Positions 38,968-48,219 of a stretch of 64,000 bases of DNA are shown one piece after another (within the stretch, counting starts at the first letter, position 1; each line of letters starts with the position of its first letter). The stretch lies in contig NZ_MVIF01000003.1 of assembly GCF_002086675.1 (NCBI RefSeq), positions 55,252 through 119,251 on the forward strand, in the 5' to 3' direction. The DNA comes from Mycobacterium persicum. Lineage in GTDB: Bacteria; Actinomycetota; Actinomycetes; Mycobacteriales; Mycobacteriaceae. The notes under the pieces are model-generated. The model did not search any database. It was given only the letters and a program-made list of their open reading frames with translations, and was not told the origin of the DNA. The translations under genes and the position numbers were made by a program.

Positions 38968-40170
38968 CTAACGCGCCACGATCACCGACGAGCCGTGGCC
39001 GAACAGGCCCTGGTTCGCGGTAATGCCGACCTTTGCGTTCTCCACCTGCCGGCCGGTGGCCTGACCGCGCAATTGCCAAGTCAGCTCACACACCTGGGCG
39101 ATGGCCTGCGCGGGGATCGCCTCGCCGAAGCACGCCAGGCCGCCCGAGGGGTTGACCGGGACCCTGCCGCCGATGGTGGTCGCGCCGCTGCGCAGCAGCG
39201 CCTCGGCTTCACCCTTGGCGCACAGCCCCAGATGCTCGTACCAGTCGAGCTCCAGCGCGGTAGACAGGTCATAAACCTCGGCCAGGCTCACGTCCTCGGG
39301 CCCGATGCCGGCCTCCGCGTAGGCCGCGTCCAGGATCTGATCCTTGAACACCCGGTCCGGTGCGGGTACCGCCGCGGTGGAATCCGTTGCGATATCGGGC
39401 AATTCGGGCAAATGCTGAGGGTAGCGCGGGGTCACCGTGCTGACCGCGCGCACCGACGGCACCCCCTCCAGCGAGCCGAGATGCTCGCGGGCGAACTTCG
39501 CGCTGGCTACGATCAGCGCCGCGGCGCCGTCGGAGGTGGCGCAGATGTCCAGCAGCCGCAGCGGATCCGAGACCACCGGGCTGGCTAGCACGTCGTCGAT
39601 CGAGTTCTCCTTGCGGTAGCGGGCATTCGGGTTGTTCAGCCCGTGCTTGGAGTTCTTGACCTTCACTTGAGCGAAGTCTTCGAGCGTGGCGCCGTAGAGG
39701 TCCATCCGCCGCCGCGCCAATAGCGCGAAGTACACCGTGTTCGTCGCGCCGATGAGATGGAAGCGCTGCCAGTCGGGGTCGTTCTTGCGCTCGCCGCCTA
39801 CCGGGGCGAAAAAGCCCTTCGGCGTGGTGTCGGCGCCGATCACCAGCGCCACATCGCAGAAACCGGCAAGGATCTGCGCGCGGGCGCTTTGCAGGGCCTG
39901 CGAACCGCTGGCGCACGCGGCGTAGCTGGAGCTGACCAGCACGCCGTTCCAGCCCAGCTTCTGGGCGAACGTGGCGCCGGCGACGAATCCCGGGTAGCCG
40001 TTGCGGATGGTGTCCGCCCCGGTCACCAATTGGATCTGATGCCAGTCCAGGCCGGCCTCGCGCAGCGCGGCCCGCGCGGCTACCACCCCGTACTCGGTGA
40101 AGTCAGTGCCCCACTTGCCCCACGGGTGCATTCCGGCGCCGAGGATGTACAGCGGTTCGGGCGTGCTCAT
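38968..40170 (-). CDS. Thiolase-like lipid-transfer protein
   Basis: A 400-residue thiolase-superfamily protein of the SCP-x/lipid-transfer type (Rv1627c). The nucleophile region VLVSSSYAACASGSQALQSA holds a cysteine (CASG) in the thiolase position. Also visible are CATSDGAAALIVAS, the SLAEVYDLSTALELDWYEHLG segment and the C-terminal NPSGGLACFGEAIPAQAI with GxH-like FGHGSSVIVAR. Such proteins, paired with a DUF35 OB-fold partner, act in steroid or acyl-CoA side-chain chemistry, including retro-aldol steps. That is family knowledge, not shown here. The DUF35 gene overlaps upstream by 4 bases. Confidence 0.88.
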   Translation of the reverse strand: MSTPEPLYILGAGMHPWGKWGTDFTEYGVVAARAALREAGLDWHQIQLVTGADTIRNGYPGFVAGATFAQKLGWNGVLVSSSYAACASGSQALQSARAQILAGFCDVALVIGADTTPKGFFAPVGGERKNDPDWQRFHLIGATNTVYFALLARRRMDLYGATLEDFAQVKVKNSKHGLNNPNARYRKENSIDDVLASPVVSDPLRLLDICATSDGAAALIVASAKFAREHLGSLEGVPSVRAVSTVTPRYPQHLPELPDIATDSTAAVPAPDRVFKDQILDAAYAEAGIGPEDVSLAEVYDLSTALELDWYEHLGLCAKGEAEALLRSGATTIGGRVPVNPSGGLACFGEAIPAQAIAQVCELTWQLRGQATGRQVENAKVGITANQGLFGHGSSVIVAR

Positions 40171-40613
40171 GTCTGGGCAATCCTCCACGCATAGACGATG
40201 CGTTGCACACCGTCGTCGTCGGTGAACAGCGGCATGGTGGTCAGCTCCATCTCCATGCCCACTTTCAAGTCGGCCGCCAGCGTGCCCTCGACCACCTTGC
40301 CCAGCACGATCAGCCCTTCGTCGGCCAGCTCCACCGCGGCGACGGCGAACGGCTCGAAGGGGTCGGGGGAGGGATAGGGCGGCGGCGGGGCATAACGGTT
40401 CTCGGTGTAGCTCCACAACTTTCCCCGCGTCGATAGCGCGACCGATTCCAGCGAGTCGCCGTCGCAGGCCGGGTTCGGGCAGTTGTTCTCGCGCGGCGGG
40501 AAGACGTACGTGCCGCAGTGCGGGCATTTACTGCCGATTAGATGCGGGACACCGGCGTCGTCGGTGGAAAACCACCCGTCAATGGCCGGTGCTTGGCTGG
40601 TGACCTCGGGCAC
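40167..40613 (-). CDS. Zn-ribbon/OB-fold (DUF35) acyl-CoA-associated protein
   Basis: A 148-residue protein. A rubredoxin-like zinc ribbon (CPHCGTYVFPPRENNCPNPAC, residues ~31-51) is followed by an OB-fold (~60-140) with GKLWSYTENRYAPPPPYP and VEGTLAADLKVGMEMEL. DUF35 proteins bind acyl-CoA and partner thiolase-like subunits. The overlap with the adjacent thiolase-like gene supports a complex. It corresponds to Rv1628c. The start is GTG. Confidence 0.9.
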   Translation of the reverse strand: MPEVTSQAPAIDGWFSTDDAGVPHLIGSKCPHCGTYVFPPRENNCPNPACDGDSLESVALSTRGKLWSYTENRYAPPPPYPSPDPFEPFAVAAVELADEGLIVLGKVVEGTLAADLKVGMEMELTTMPLFTDDDGVQRIVYAWRIAQT

Positions 40614-40693
40614 CGGCCCAGCCTACCGAGCAGACGCACAAAACTGAAACGTGTTGCAGTTCCGGCGTCCGCATATGCGTCGGACCAGGTGCA

Positions 40694-40699
40694 TAGAGT
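40694..40699 (+). promoter_or_regulatory. -10 element of polA, leaderless
   Basis: TAGAGT fits TAnnnT and predicts transcription starting at 40706-40707, on the polA GTG. Confidence 0.5.
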
Positions 40700-40706
40700 G
40701 TGATCC

Positions 40707-43409
40707 GTGAGCACCGCCAGTGAGGATCAGGCCAAGCCGACGTTGATGTTGCTGGATGGCAACTCGCTGGCCTTTAGGGCGTTCTACGCACTGCCCGCGG
40801 AGAACTTCAAGACCCGCGGCGGGCTGACCACCAATGCGGTCTACGGCTTCACCGCCATGCTGATCAACCTTCTTCGCGACGAAGCCCCGACGCACATCGC
40901 CGCGGCCTTCGACGTGTCCCGGCAGACCTTCCGCTCCGAGCGTTACCCGGAGTACAAGGCCAACCGGTCATCGACGCCCGACGAATTTCACGGCCAGATC
41001 GACATCACCAAGGAGGTTCTGGGCGCGCTGGGCATCACGGTGCTCGCCGAACCGGGTTTCGAAGCCGACGACATCATCGCGACGTTGGCTTCCCAGGCCG
41101 AGAAGGAGGGATATCGGGTGCTGGTCGTCACCGGCGACCGCGACTCCCTGCAGCTGGTCAGCGACGACGTGACGGTGCTCTACCCTCGCAAAGGCGTCAG
41201 CGAACTGACTCGCTTCACCCCCGACGCCGTCGTCGAAAAGTACGGACTCACCCCGGCGCAGTATCCCGACTTCGCCGCGCTGCGCGGCGACCCCAGCGAC
41301 AACCTGCCCGGCATTCCCGGGGTGGGGGAGAAGACAGCGACCAAGTGGATCGCCGAATACGGCTCCCTGCAAGGGCTGGTCGACAACGTCGACTCGGTGC
41401 GCGGCAAGGTCGGCGATGCGCTGCGCGCCAACCTGGCAAGCGTGGTGCGCAATCGGGAACTCACCGACCTGGTCCGCGACGTGCCGCTGGCCCAAACCCC
41501 CGACACGTTACGGCTGCAGCCCTGGGACCGCGACCACATTCACCGGCTCTTCGACGACCTCGAATTCCGGGTGCTGCGCGACCGGCTGTTCGACACCTTG
41601 GTCGCCGCCGAACCCGAGGTCGAGGAGGGGTTTGACATTCGCGGTGGCGCGCTGGAGCCCGGCACGGTGGCCAAGTGGCTGGCCGAGCACGCCAGCGACG
41701 GGCGCCGCTCCGGCCTGACGGTCGTGGGCACACATCTGCCTCATGGCGGCGACGCCACCGCGCTGGCGATCGCCGCCGCCGACGGGGAAGGCGGCTACCT
41801 CGACACCGCGACTGTGACGCCCGACGACGACGCCGCGCTGGCGGCCTGGCTGGCCGACCCTGCCAAATCCAAAGCGTTGCACGAGGCCAAGATGGCCATT
41901 CACGACCTCGCCGGCCGCGGCTGGACTTTGAAAGGGGTCACCTCCGACACCGCGCTAGCGGCCTACCTGGTGCGGCCGGGACAGCGCAGCTTCACACTCG
42001 ACGACCTTTCGCTGCGTTACCTGCGCCGCGAGCTACGGGCAGAAACACCTGAGCAGCAACAGCTTTCACTGCTCGACGATATTGATGGGGTGGACGACCA
42101 GGCGGTCCAGACCACTATTCTGCGCGCGCGGGCCGTGGTGGACCTGGCCGAAGCGCTGGACGCCGAACTGGCCCGCATCGACTCCACCGCGCTGCTGGCC
42201 GAGATGGAACTGCCGGTGCAGCGGGTGCTGGCCGAGATGGAGCGCGCCGGGATCGCCGTCGACCTGCCGATGCTGGCCGAGCTGCAAAGCCAATTCGCCG
42301 ACCAGATCCGCGATGCCGCCGAGGCCGCATACGCCGTCATCGGCAAGCAGATCAACCTCGGCTCGCCCAAGCAGCTGCAGGTGGTGCTGTTCGACGAACT
42401 CGGCATGCCCAAGACCAAGCGGACCAAGACCGGCTACACCACCGACGCCGACGCGCTGCAGGGTCTTTTTGATAAGACCGGGCACCTATTCCTGCAGCAC
42501 CTGCTGGCGCATCGCGACGTCACCCGGCTCAAGGTCACCGTCGACGGGTTGTTGAACTCGGTGGCCGCCGACGGCCGCATTCACACCACGTTCAACCAGA
42601 CCATCGCGGCCACCGGCCGGCTTTCGTCTACCGAACCCAACCTGCAGAACATCCCGATTCGCACCGACGCCGGCCGGCAGATCCGCGACGCTTTCGTGGT
42701 GGGCGCCGGCTACAGCGAACTGATGACCGCCGACTACAGCCAGATCGAGATGCGGATCATGGCGCATCTGTCCCGCGACGCTGGCCTCATCGAAGCCTTC
42801 AACACCGGCGAGGATCTGCATTCGTTCGTCGCGTCCCGCGCGTTCGGCGTGCCTATCGACGAAGTGACCGCCGACCTGCGCCGCCGGGTCAAGGCGATGT
42901 CGTACGGCCTGGCCTACGGGTTGAGCGCCTATGGGCTGTCCACCCAGCTGAAGATCTCCACCGAAGAGGCGAAGATCCAGATGGACCAGTACTTCGCCCG
43001 GTTCGGCGGGGTCCGCGACTACCTGCAGGCCGTCGTCGAGCAGGCCCGCAAGGACGGCTACACCTCGACCGTGCTGGGCCGTCGGCGCTATCTGCCCGAG
43101 CTGGACAGCAGCAATCGCCAAGTGCGTGAGGCCGCCGAGCGGGCGGCGCTCAACGCGCCGATCCAGGGGAGCGCCGCCGACATCATCAAGGTGGCCATGA
43201 TCGAGGTCGACAAGGCGCTTACTGAGGCTGGCCTGGCGTCGCGCATGCTGCTGCAGGTCCACGACGAATTGCTGTTCGAGATCGCACCCGGAGAACGGGA
43301 CCGGGTCGAGGCGTTGGTGCGCGAGAAAATGGGCGGCGCCTATCCGCTTGATGTTCCGCTGGAGGTGTCGGTGGGCTACGGCCGGAGCTGGGACGCGGCG
43401 GCGCACTAG
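40707..43409 (+). CDS. polA: DNA polymerase I
   Basis: A 900-residue family A polymerase for repair and Okazaki fragment maturation. Domain order: 5'-3' exonuclease/flap domain (~1-300; LLDGNSLAFRAFYALP, AAFDVSRQTFRSERYPEYKANR, GFEADDIIATLA, VVTGDRDSLQL, RGDPSDNLPGIPGVGEKTA), a degenerate 3'-5' exonuclease-like region (~320-480) lacking clear catalytic acids, and the polymerase domain (~520-900; TTFNQTIAATGRLSS, TADYSQIEMRIMAHLS, RRRVKAMSYGLAYG, LQVHDELLFE). This is the usual mycobacterial form without proofreading. A BREX remnant follows where rpsA would be expected. Confidence 0.96.
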   Translation: MSTASEDQAKPTLMLLDGNSLAFRAFYALPAENFKTRGGLTTNAVYGFTAMLINLLRDEAPTHIAAAFDVSRQTFRSERYPEYKANRSSTPDEFHGQIDITKEVLGALGITVLAEPGFEADDIIATLASQAEKEGYRVLVVTGDRDSLQLVSDDVTVLYPRKGVSELTRFTPDAVVEKYGLTPAQYPDFAALRGDPSDNLPGIPGVGEKTATKWIAEYGSLQGLVDNVDSVRGKVGDALRANLASVVRNRELTDLVRDVPLAQTPDTLRLQPWDRDHIHRLFDDLEFRVLRDRLFDTLVAAEPEVEEGFDIRGGALEPGTVAKWLAEHASDGRRSGLTVVGTHLPHGGDATALAIAAADGEGGYLDTATVTPDDDAALAAWLADPAKSKALHEAKMAIHDLAGRGWTLKGVTSDTALAAYLVRPGQRSFTLDDLSLRYLRRELRAETPEQQQLSLLDDIDGVDDQAVQTTILRARAVVDLAEALDAELARIDSTALLAEMELPVQRVLAEMERAGIAVDLPMLAELQSQFADQIRDAAEAAYAVIGKQINLGSPKQLQVVLFDELGMPKTKRTKTGYTTDADALQGLFDKTGHLFLQHLLAHRDVTRLKVTVDGLLNSVAADGRIHTTFNQTIAATGRLSSTEPNLQNIPIRTDAGRQIRDAFVVGAGYSELMTADYSQIEMRIMAHLSRDAGLIEAFNTGEDLHSFVASRAFGVPIDEVTADLRRRVKAMSYGLAYGLSAYGLSTQLKISTEEAKIQMDQYFARFGGVRDYLQAVVEQARKDGYTSTVLGRRRYLPELDSSNRQVREAAERAALNAPIQGSAADIIKVAMIEVDKALTEAGLASRMLLQVHDELLFEIAPGERDRVEALVREKMGGAYPLDVPLEVSVGYGRSWDAAAH

Positions 43410-43448
43410 CGCTCGCGGCTCGACACACGCGACATTGAAGTGCCTACA

Positions 43449-43471
43449 TTGTCGGTGTCGCGGCGGATACT
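43449..43471 (+). promoter_or_regulatory. Probable DNA-damage-type promoter of the pglW operon
   Basis: TTGTCGGTG (43449-43457) matches the tTGTCRgtg element of the mycobacterial RecA-independent damage promoter at every position. Eight bases later comes GATACT (43466-43471), which differs from TAnnnT only at the first base. The predicted start is ~43478, leaving a ~39-base leader with GAGGAGGT (43499-43506) ahead of the GTG at 43517. Confidence 0.5.
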
Positions 43472-43516
43472 GGGGCACAGCAATCCGGCCCAGAGCGACG
43501 AGGAGGTGCCCGGCCG

Positions 43517-46500
43517 GTGAAGGACGGCCGTTGGGTTCAGATCGCCGAGTCGCAATTCGCCCACGAACAGCAGGGGCTCGACGCCATCAAGCGGATTCTT
43601 CCCGACGCCGCGCCGTTTCGCGCCTGGGCCAACTTCGAGTTCCGCGACAACCGCGGCCGCTGGCACGAGGTCGACCTCCTGGTGCTCGCCCGCGACACCC
43701 TGTATCTGATCGAGCTCAAGCATTACGCGGGCACCCTGCGGGGCAACGACCACGTGTGGATCCGCAACGGGCAGCGGCCTGAGGATTCGCCACTGCTGCT
43801 GACGCGCCGCGAGGCCCAGTACTTCGCGTCGCTGCTCAAGGACACGCTGCGGCAGAAGGCGGGCTACGACCCGGGCATCATCCCCTACGTGCAGGAATTG
43901 GTGTTCCTGCACCATCGGGAGTTCACCTGCGAGCTGCCGGAGACCTCGACGATCAACCTGTACGGCCTGGACGGGTACAGCGCCAAGACCCGATTGCCCG
44001 GGATATCCGAACGCTTGCTGGCCCCGGCTCGACGGGAGCCGGTCAGCGAAAAGAACAGCCTGATCATCCACGGTCTGATGAAGGCGATCGGCCTGGCGCC
44101 GCGGCGCCAGCGCGAAGTCGGCTCGTGGATCATCGACGAGCAGCCACTCGCCGACGGCGACGGTTGGCAGGACTGGCCGGCCTTCCATCATGTCGACACC
44201 GAACGGCACGCCCGCATCCGCTTCTACACCATCGGAGACGGCGCCACCACCGCCGACAGCCACGCCCGCAAGCAGGCCGTCGCCCACGAGTTTCACCTGC
44301 TGTCCCGGTTGCGTTACGACGGATTGCAGGTTCCCGAAGACCTGGTCAACGAGCCCGAACTGGGTATCGGTCTGGTATTCCCACAGCCCGAAGGTGATGT
44401 GCCGCTTGACCTTTGGCTGGCCGCTCACAAGAACCTGTCGCTCGAACAACAACTCGACTTGATCGGTCGGCTGGCCGACATCGTCAATTACGCCCACCGC
44501 AACCGCGTGGTGCATCGCGGCCTCAACCCGCGTTCGGTAACAATCCGCGATCGCGACGAACCGCTGCCGCAGGTCACCGACTGGGATAGCGCCGGTGTGC
44601 TGCCCGCCAACCCCGACACCGCCGTGAGCCGGCTGTCGAGCGGGTCGCTGTCGCTGATGGCGGCAGCACCACACGAGATGGCCCGGCTGTTCGCCGCCCC
44701 GGAGGGGCCGCGCCCGACGGATCCGGCGCGCATCGACGTCTTCGGGCTCGGGGCGCGGGCGTTTTTCGTGCTGACCAGCGGCCGGGCGCCGGCCACCGAA
44801 CGCGGCGAGCTGATGGACCGGCTGCGTCGCGACCATGGCCTGGATCTAGCCGCGGAGATGCCGCAGGTCCGAACGTCGCTGCGCCAGCTGGTGCTCGACG
44901 CCACCAACCCCAGGCCCGACGGTCGCATAGCCGACGTAGCCGAGTTTCTCGAACGACTCGCCGCTGCCCGCGAGGACGTGCTCGGCAAGGCGACCGGCAC
45001 CGACCCGCTGGAGGCCGGGCCCGGAACCGAGCTGGCCGGACGGTTCACCTATCGCCGCAAGCTTGGCGCCGGGTCGACGGCGGTCGGCATCCTGGTCGCC
45101 GACCAGCAGGTGGGTGGCGCCGAACGGGTGTTGAAGGTGGCCAAAGACGCCGACGCCGCCGAGCGGCTGCGCGCCGAGGCGCAGCTCCTGGGCCGCTTCG
45201 AGGACGACGACCGCATCGTCACCTTGCACGGCGTCGTCGACGTCGGCGGCCGCACCGCGCTGCTGCTCAAGTACGTCGGGCGTACCACGCTGGCCGAAGA
45301 ACTCAACAACCGCGGCCGCTTGTCGATCGACCTATTGGAACGCTGGGGCACCGACCTGCTGACCGCCCTGGTGGCGCTGGAACGCAAAGGGGTCACACAG
45401 CGCGACATCAAACCGGCGAATCTCGTTGTCTACCAGTCGAGTTCACGCGCCGACTTGCATCTGGTGATGTTCGACTTCTCGATGGCCGGGGTCGATCCGA
45501 AGAATATCGAGGCAGGCACCCCGCCCTACTTGGACCCGTTCTTGGGCACCGGCGGCCGCCGCCAGTACGACACCGCCGCCGAACGCTACGGCGCCGCGGT
45601 GGTGCTGTTCGAGATGGCGACCGGCAACAGCCCCCAGTACGGGCCGGACTCGAACACCAATCCGGCGACGGTCGACGACGACATCGCCCTGACGCCGGAC
45701 ATGTTCGAGCCGACGGTCGCCGCGGCGATGGTCGAGTTCTTCACCACTGCGCTGTCCCGCGATGCTGCCCAACGGCCCGACACCGCCGAGGACATGCTGC
45801 GCGCCTGGCGTGCCGTCTTCGCCGCGCTGGACACCGAAACCGCGCCACAGGAAAGCGATTCGGCCGCCGCGACGGCGGACGTGTCGACTCCGCTGGCCGC
45901 CGCGGGGCTGAGCGCTCGGGCCGTCTCGGCGTTGGCCACCGCGCAGGTCGCCACCGTCGGCGAACTGCTGGCGCTGGACTCCACACCGCTCAACCGGCTG
46001 GTCGCCCGCGAAGCCAAAGACACTCGCAAGGAGATCACCCTCCGCTATCGCGAGTGGACGATGCGGCTGGGCAAGCAGCGCATCGCCTCCGATCAACTCA
46101 TGGGTCTCGACGACGCGGTCGGCCTGTTGATGTCGGCCGTATCGGCTCCACGAGCGGTGACCACCCGTAGGCAGGCCGCCGAGCTGATCCTGGGTGTCAC
46201 CCCGGGACTGGACGCGTTCGCCAGCAGCGCCGAACTGGCCGAGAAACTGGGCAAGACCACTCCGCGCGGCATCCAGGTACTCAAGGAACTGCAGGACGAC
46301 TGGGCGAACAACACCGCCACCCGGGACTTGCTCGACGCGATCTCCGAGATCGCCAAGCAGGTGGTCACCGATTTCGGCGGGGTCGCCGCGGTGAGCACGC
46401 TGACGGCCGAGATCCGCGCGCAGCTGTCGCAGTCGGGCGTCACCTCGGCCGACTGGTCGGCACACGACCGCGCCGCTGGTGGCTTGCTGCGTGCGGCCCT

Positions 46501-47692
46501 GGACCGGCTCAGCGAGCACGAAACAGCATCGGGGACAAAAGAATTCGTGCGTCGACGGCACGGCCGGCGACTGGCGCTGCTGGCCGGCGACGAGATGCTG
46601 CTGGCCGCGGCCGAAGCTGCGGGGGAGCGGGCCGACAAATTGGTCAGCGCCGACGCTGCCGCCGTGGTGCCCGCCTCGACGGCGGCCAGGGAGCTGGGGG
46701 CGGCATTCCGCAACGGCTTCCGCGCCGTCAGTGACGCCGACGCGCCAGTCCGGTTGCCGGCGGACGCGCGGTTGGTGCGGCTGGGCGCCGCCATCTCACG
46801 TCATGCCGCGGTGTCCGGCCGCGGCGAGTTGCACAACCGCAACATGCCGCCCGCGGCCGCGGTGCGGGTGGCGCTGACGGGGCTGGCGCAGTCGGAGTCG
46901 CTGTCGCCCTCGCAGGTCCGCAGCCGGGTCACCGCGCGGTTCCCCGAGTTGGATGGCGTTCCATCTCGGCCGCACCTGGACACCCTCATTGCGCAGACCG
47001 GACTCGACCTCGAGTGGGATGGCGAGGCCTACCGTTTCCGGGTTCCCGAACCGCCCAGCGCTACCACCATGCACACCCACGCGCCGACTCGGGTACCGGG
47101 CTCCGGTGACCTGGACGTCGCGGCGCAATGGGCGGATCACGATGCGGTGCTGCACCGGTGCATCGGCGAACGGGGTTTCCTCGCGATCGGTGTGCCCATC
47201 TCGCCGGATCGGCCGGGCGAGCATGAGCGGGTCGCGCGGGAGCTCGCCGCTACCTACGACGGCGAGGAACTCGACGTGACGACGCGACTGATCGCCGCGA
47301 TGCGGGAACTGGCGCAGCGGCAGGGCGTGTCATGGGAGCTGATTCGCAGTGCCGACGCCGCGGCACCGGGCACCCGCGATGCGCGTGGGCTGCGCGCGGT
47401 GATCGATCGGGTGGTGCCAGCGTTGACCGGCGAATTGCGCGCGTCGGTGTTCGACGGCGCCCGCGACGAGCCGCTGATCCTCACCGAGGTTTCGCCGCTG
47501 GCCCGCTACGGGCATCTGGACATTCTCGCCGAGCTCAGCGACCTGTCGGCGCCGCGGCGGCGCCCCGTCTGGGTGCTGCTACCCCAGCTGCGTGGGCAGA
47601 CCGCAGCGCTGGTGGACCGCAAGCCGATTCAACTGGGCTCGCCCGCGCAGTTCCTGCTTTGGCCAGCCGCGGCGGATGCAGTGCGCACATGA
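43517..47692 (+). CDS. pglW: BREX type 2 (Pgl) Ser/Thr kinase PglW with N-terminal NERD domain
   Basis: A 1391-residue protein. Residues ~10-130 are a NERD nuclease-like domain with HEVDLLVL (Asp53) and YLIELKHY (Glu66, Lys68), the D...ExK set. Residues ~210-500 form a kinase-like domain that looks inactive (HRGLNPRSV, TDWDSA). Residues ~508-775 are a second kinase with GAGSTAVG, the lysine in VLKVAKD, TQRDIKPANLVV and FDFSMAG (DFS for DFG). A helix-hairpin-like segment (~805-860) and a long helical C-terminus complete the PglW architecture. PglW is the kinase of BREX type 2, a phage-defence system. The gene appears intact, although the other core genes are truncated or missing. Confidence 0.85.
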   Translation: MKDGRWVQIAESQFAHEQQGLDAIKRILPDAAPFRAWANFEFRDNRGRWHEVDLLVLARDTLYLIELKHYAGTLRGNDHVWIRNGQRPEDSPLLLTRREAQYFASLLKDTLRQKAGYDPGIIPYVQELVFLHHREFTCELPETSTINLYGLDGYSAKTRLPGISERLLAPARREPVSEKNSLIIHGLMKAIGLAPRRQREVGSWIIDEQPLADGDGWQDWPAFHHVDTERHARIRFYTIGDGATTADSHARKQAVAHEFHLLSRLRYDGLQVPEDLVNEPELGIGLVFPQPEGDVPLDLWLAAHKNLSLEQQLDLIGRLADIVNYAHRNRVVHRGLNPRSVTIRDRDEPLPQVTDWDSAGVLPANPDTAVSRLSSGSLSLMAAAPHEMARLFAAPEGPRPTDPARIDVFGLGARAFFVLTSGRAPATERGELMDRLRRDHGLDLAAEMPQVRTSLRQLVLDATNPRPDGRIADVAEFLERLAAAREDVLGKATGTDPLEAGPGTELAGRFTYRRKLGAGSTAVGILVADQQVGGAERVLKVAKDADAAERLRAEAQLLGRFEDDDRIVTLHGVVDVGGRTALLLKYVGRTTLAEELNNRGRLSIDLLERWGTDLLTALVALERKGVTQRDIKPANLVVYQSSSRADLHLVMFDFSMAGVDPKNIEAGTPPYLDPFLGTGGRRQYDTAAERYGAAVVLFEMATGNSPQYGPDSNTNPATVDDDIALTPDMFEPTVAAAMVEFFTTALSRDAAQRPDTAEDMLRAWRAVFAALDTETAPQESDSAAATADVSTPLAAAGLSARAVSALATAQVATVGELLALDSTPLNRLVAREAKDTRKEITLRYREWTMRLGKQRIASDQLMGLDDAVGLLMSAVSAPRAVTTRRQAAELILGVTPGLDAFASSAELAEKLGKTTPRGIQVLKELQDDWANNTATRDLLDAISEIAKQVVTDFGGVAAVSTLTAEIRAQLSQSGVTSADWSAHDRAAGGLLRAALDRLSEHETASGTKEFVRRRHGRRLALLAGDEMLLAAAEAAGERADKLVSADAAAVVPASTAARELGAAFRNGFRAVSDADAPVRLPADARLVRLGAAISRHAAVSGRGELHNRNMPPAAAVRVALTGLAQSESLSPSQVRSRVTARFPELDGVPSRPHLDTLIAQTGLDLEWDGEAYRFRVPEPPSATTMHTHAPTRVPGSGDLDVAAQWADHDAVLHRCIGERGFLAIGVPISPDRPGEHERVARELAATYDGEELDVTTRLIAAMRELAQRQGVSWELIRSADAAAPGTRDARGLRAVIDRVVPALTGELRASVFDGARDEPLILTEVSPLARYGHLDILAELSDLSAPRRRPVWVLLPQLRGQTAALVDRKPIQLGSPAQFLLWPAAADAVRT

Positions 47693-48219
47693 CAACGCAG
47701 CCGAACACGCACCATCGACATCAGGATGACTTTATAAGTAGTTTTAATGCCATGGACGAGGTGTCGTTTTCCGATCTGCAGTTGAAGGGCAAGGCGACCG
47801 TCGAGCGCTGGCTGCGCAGTTCGGCGGGCCGCCCGCTGCGAGTGCGTCGGCGCGACGCCGAGGATTTGGTACTGACTACGGCCTCGCGGGCGGCCCAGGA
47901 GCGGGAGGCGTCGTCGGCGACCTCTCGGCTGTTCGTGGCGATGATGCGGCACGACCGCGGGGTACGTGACCTGGTGACCGAGGCGTTGCCGGAGGCGTTC
48001 CCGTGGGTGGCGTTCTTGTCGCGTGCGGAGGTCCACGAGTTCGTCGATGAGTTGGTGGCGACGATGCGGGCCGCGGATTCGATCGATAACCCGGCGCCGG
48101 TGGCTCAGCTGATCGAGAGTTGGCGACATACGGCGGAGGTGCTCGCCGATCCGGAGTTGGCGGCGGTCCTGACCGCGCCGAGCGACGGCGATTACGGAAG
48201 GGTGCCGGCGCCTGAGTGA
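47689..48219 (+). CDS. Phd-like antitoxin-type protein encoded between pglW and pglX
   Basis: A 176-residue protein starting in an ATGA overlap with pglW. Residues ~20-65 (MDEVSFSDLQLKGKATVERW, then GRPLRVRRRDAEDLVLTTA) look like the Phd/YefM fold that recognises DNA, with helices and a strand after a basic turn. The rest is predicted helical (FVDELVATMRAADSIDN). The next gene resembles a RelE-type toxin, so an antitoxin role is inferred. The first 60 bases include an AT-rich patch (around 47729-47749) that is unusual for this genome. Confidence 0.6.
   Translation: MTTQPNTHHRHQDDFISSFNAMDEVSFSDLQLKGKATVERWLRSSAGRPLRVRRRDAEDLVLTTASRAAQEREASSATSRLFVAMMRHDRGVRDLVTEALPEAFPWVAFLSRAEVHEFVDELVATMRAADSIDNPAPVAQLIESWRHTAEVLADPELAAVLTAPSDGDYGRVPAPE

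Noticed and set aside
42486..43478. 330-codon ORF antisense to polA
   Set aside because: Opposite the polymerase active-site region; composition typical of an antisense shadow.
43406..44836. 476-codon ORF antisense to pglW
   Set aside because: No domain visible, and the sense frame encodes clear NERD and kinase motifs.
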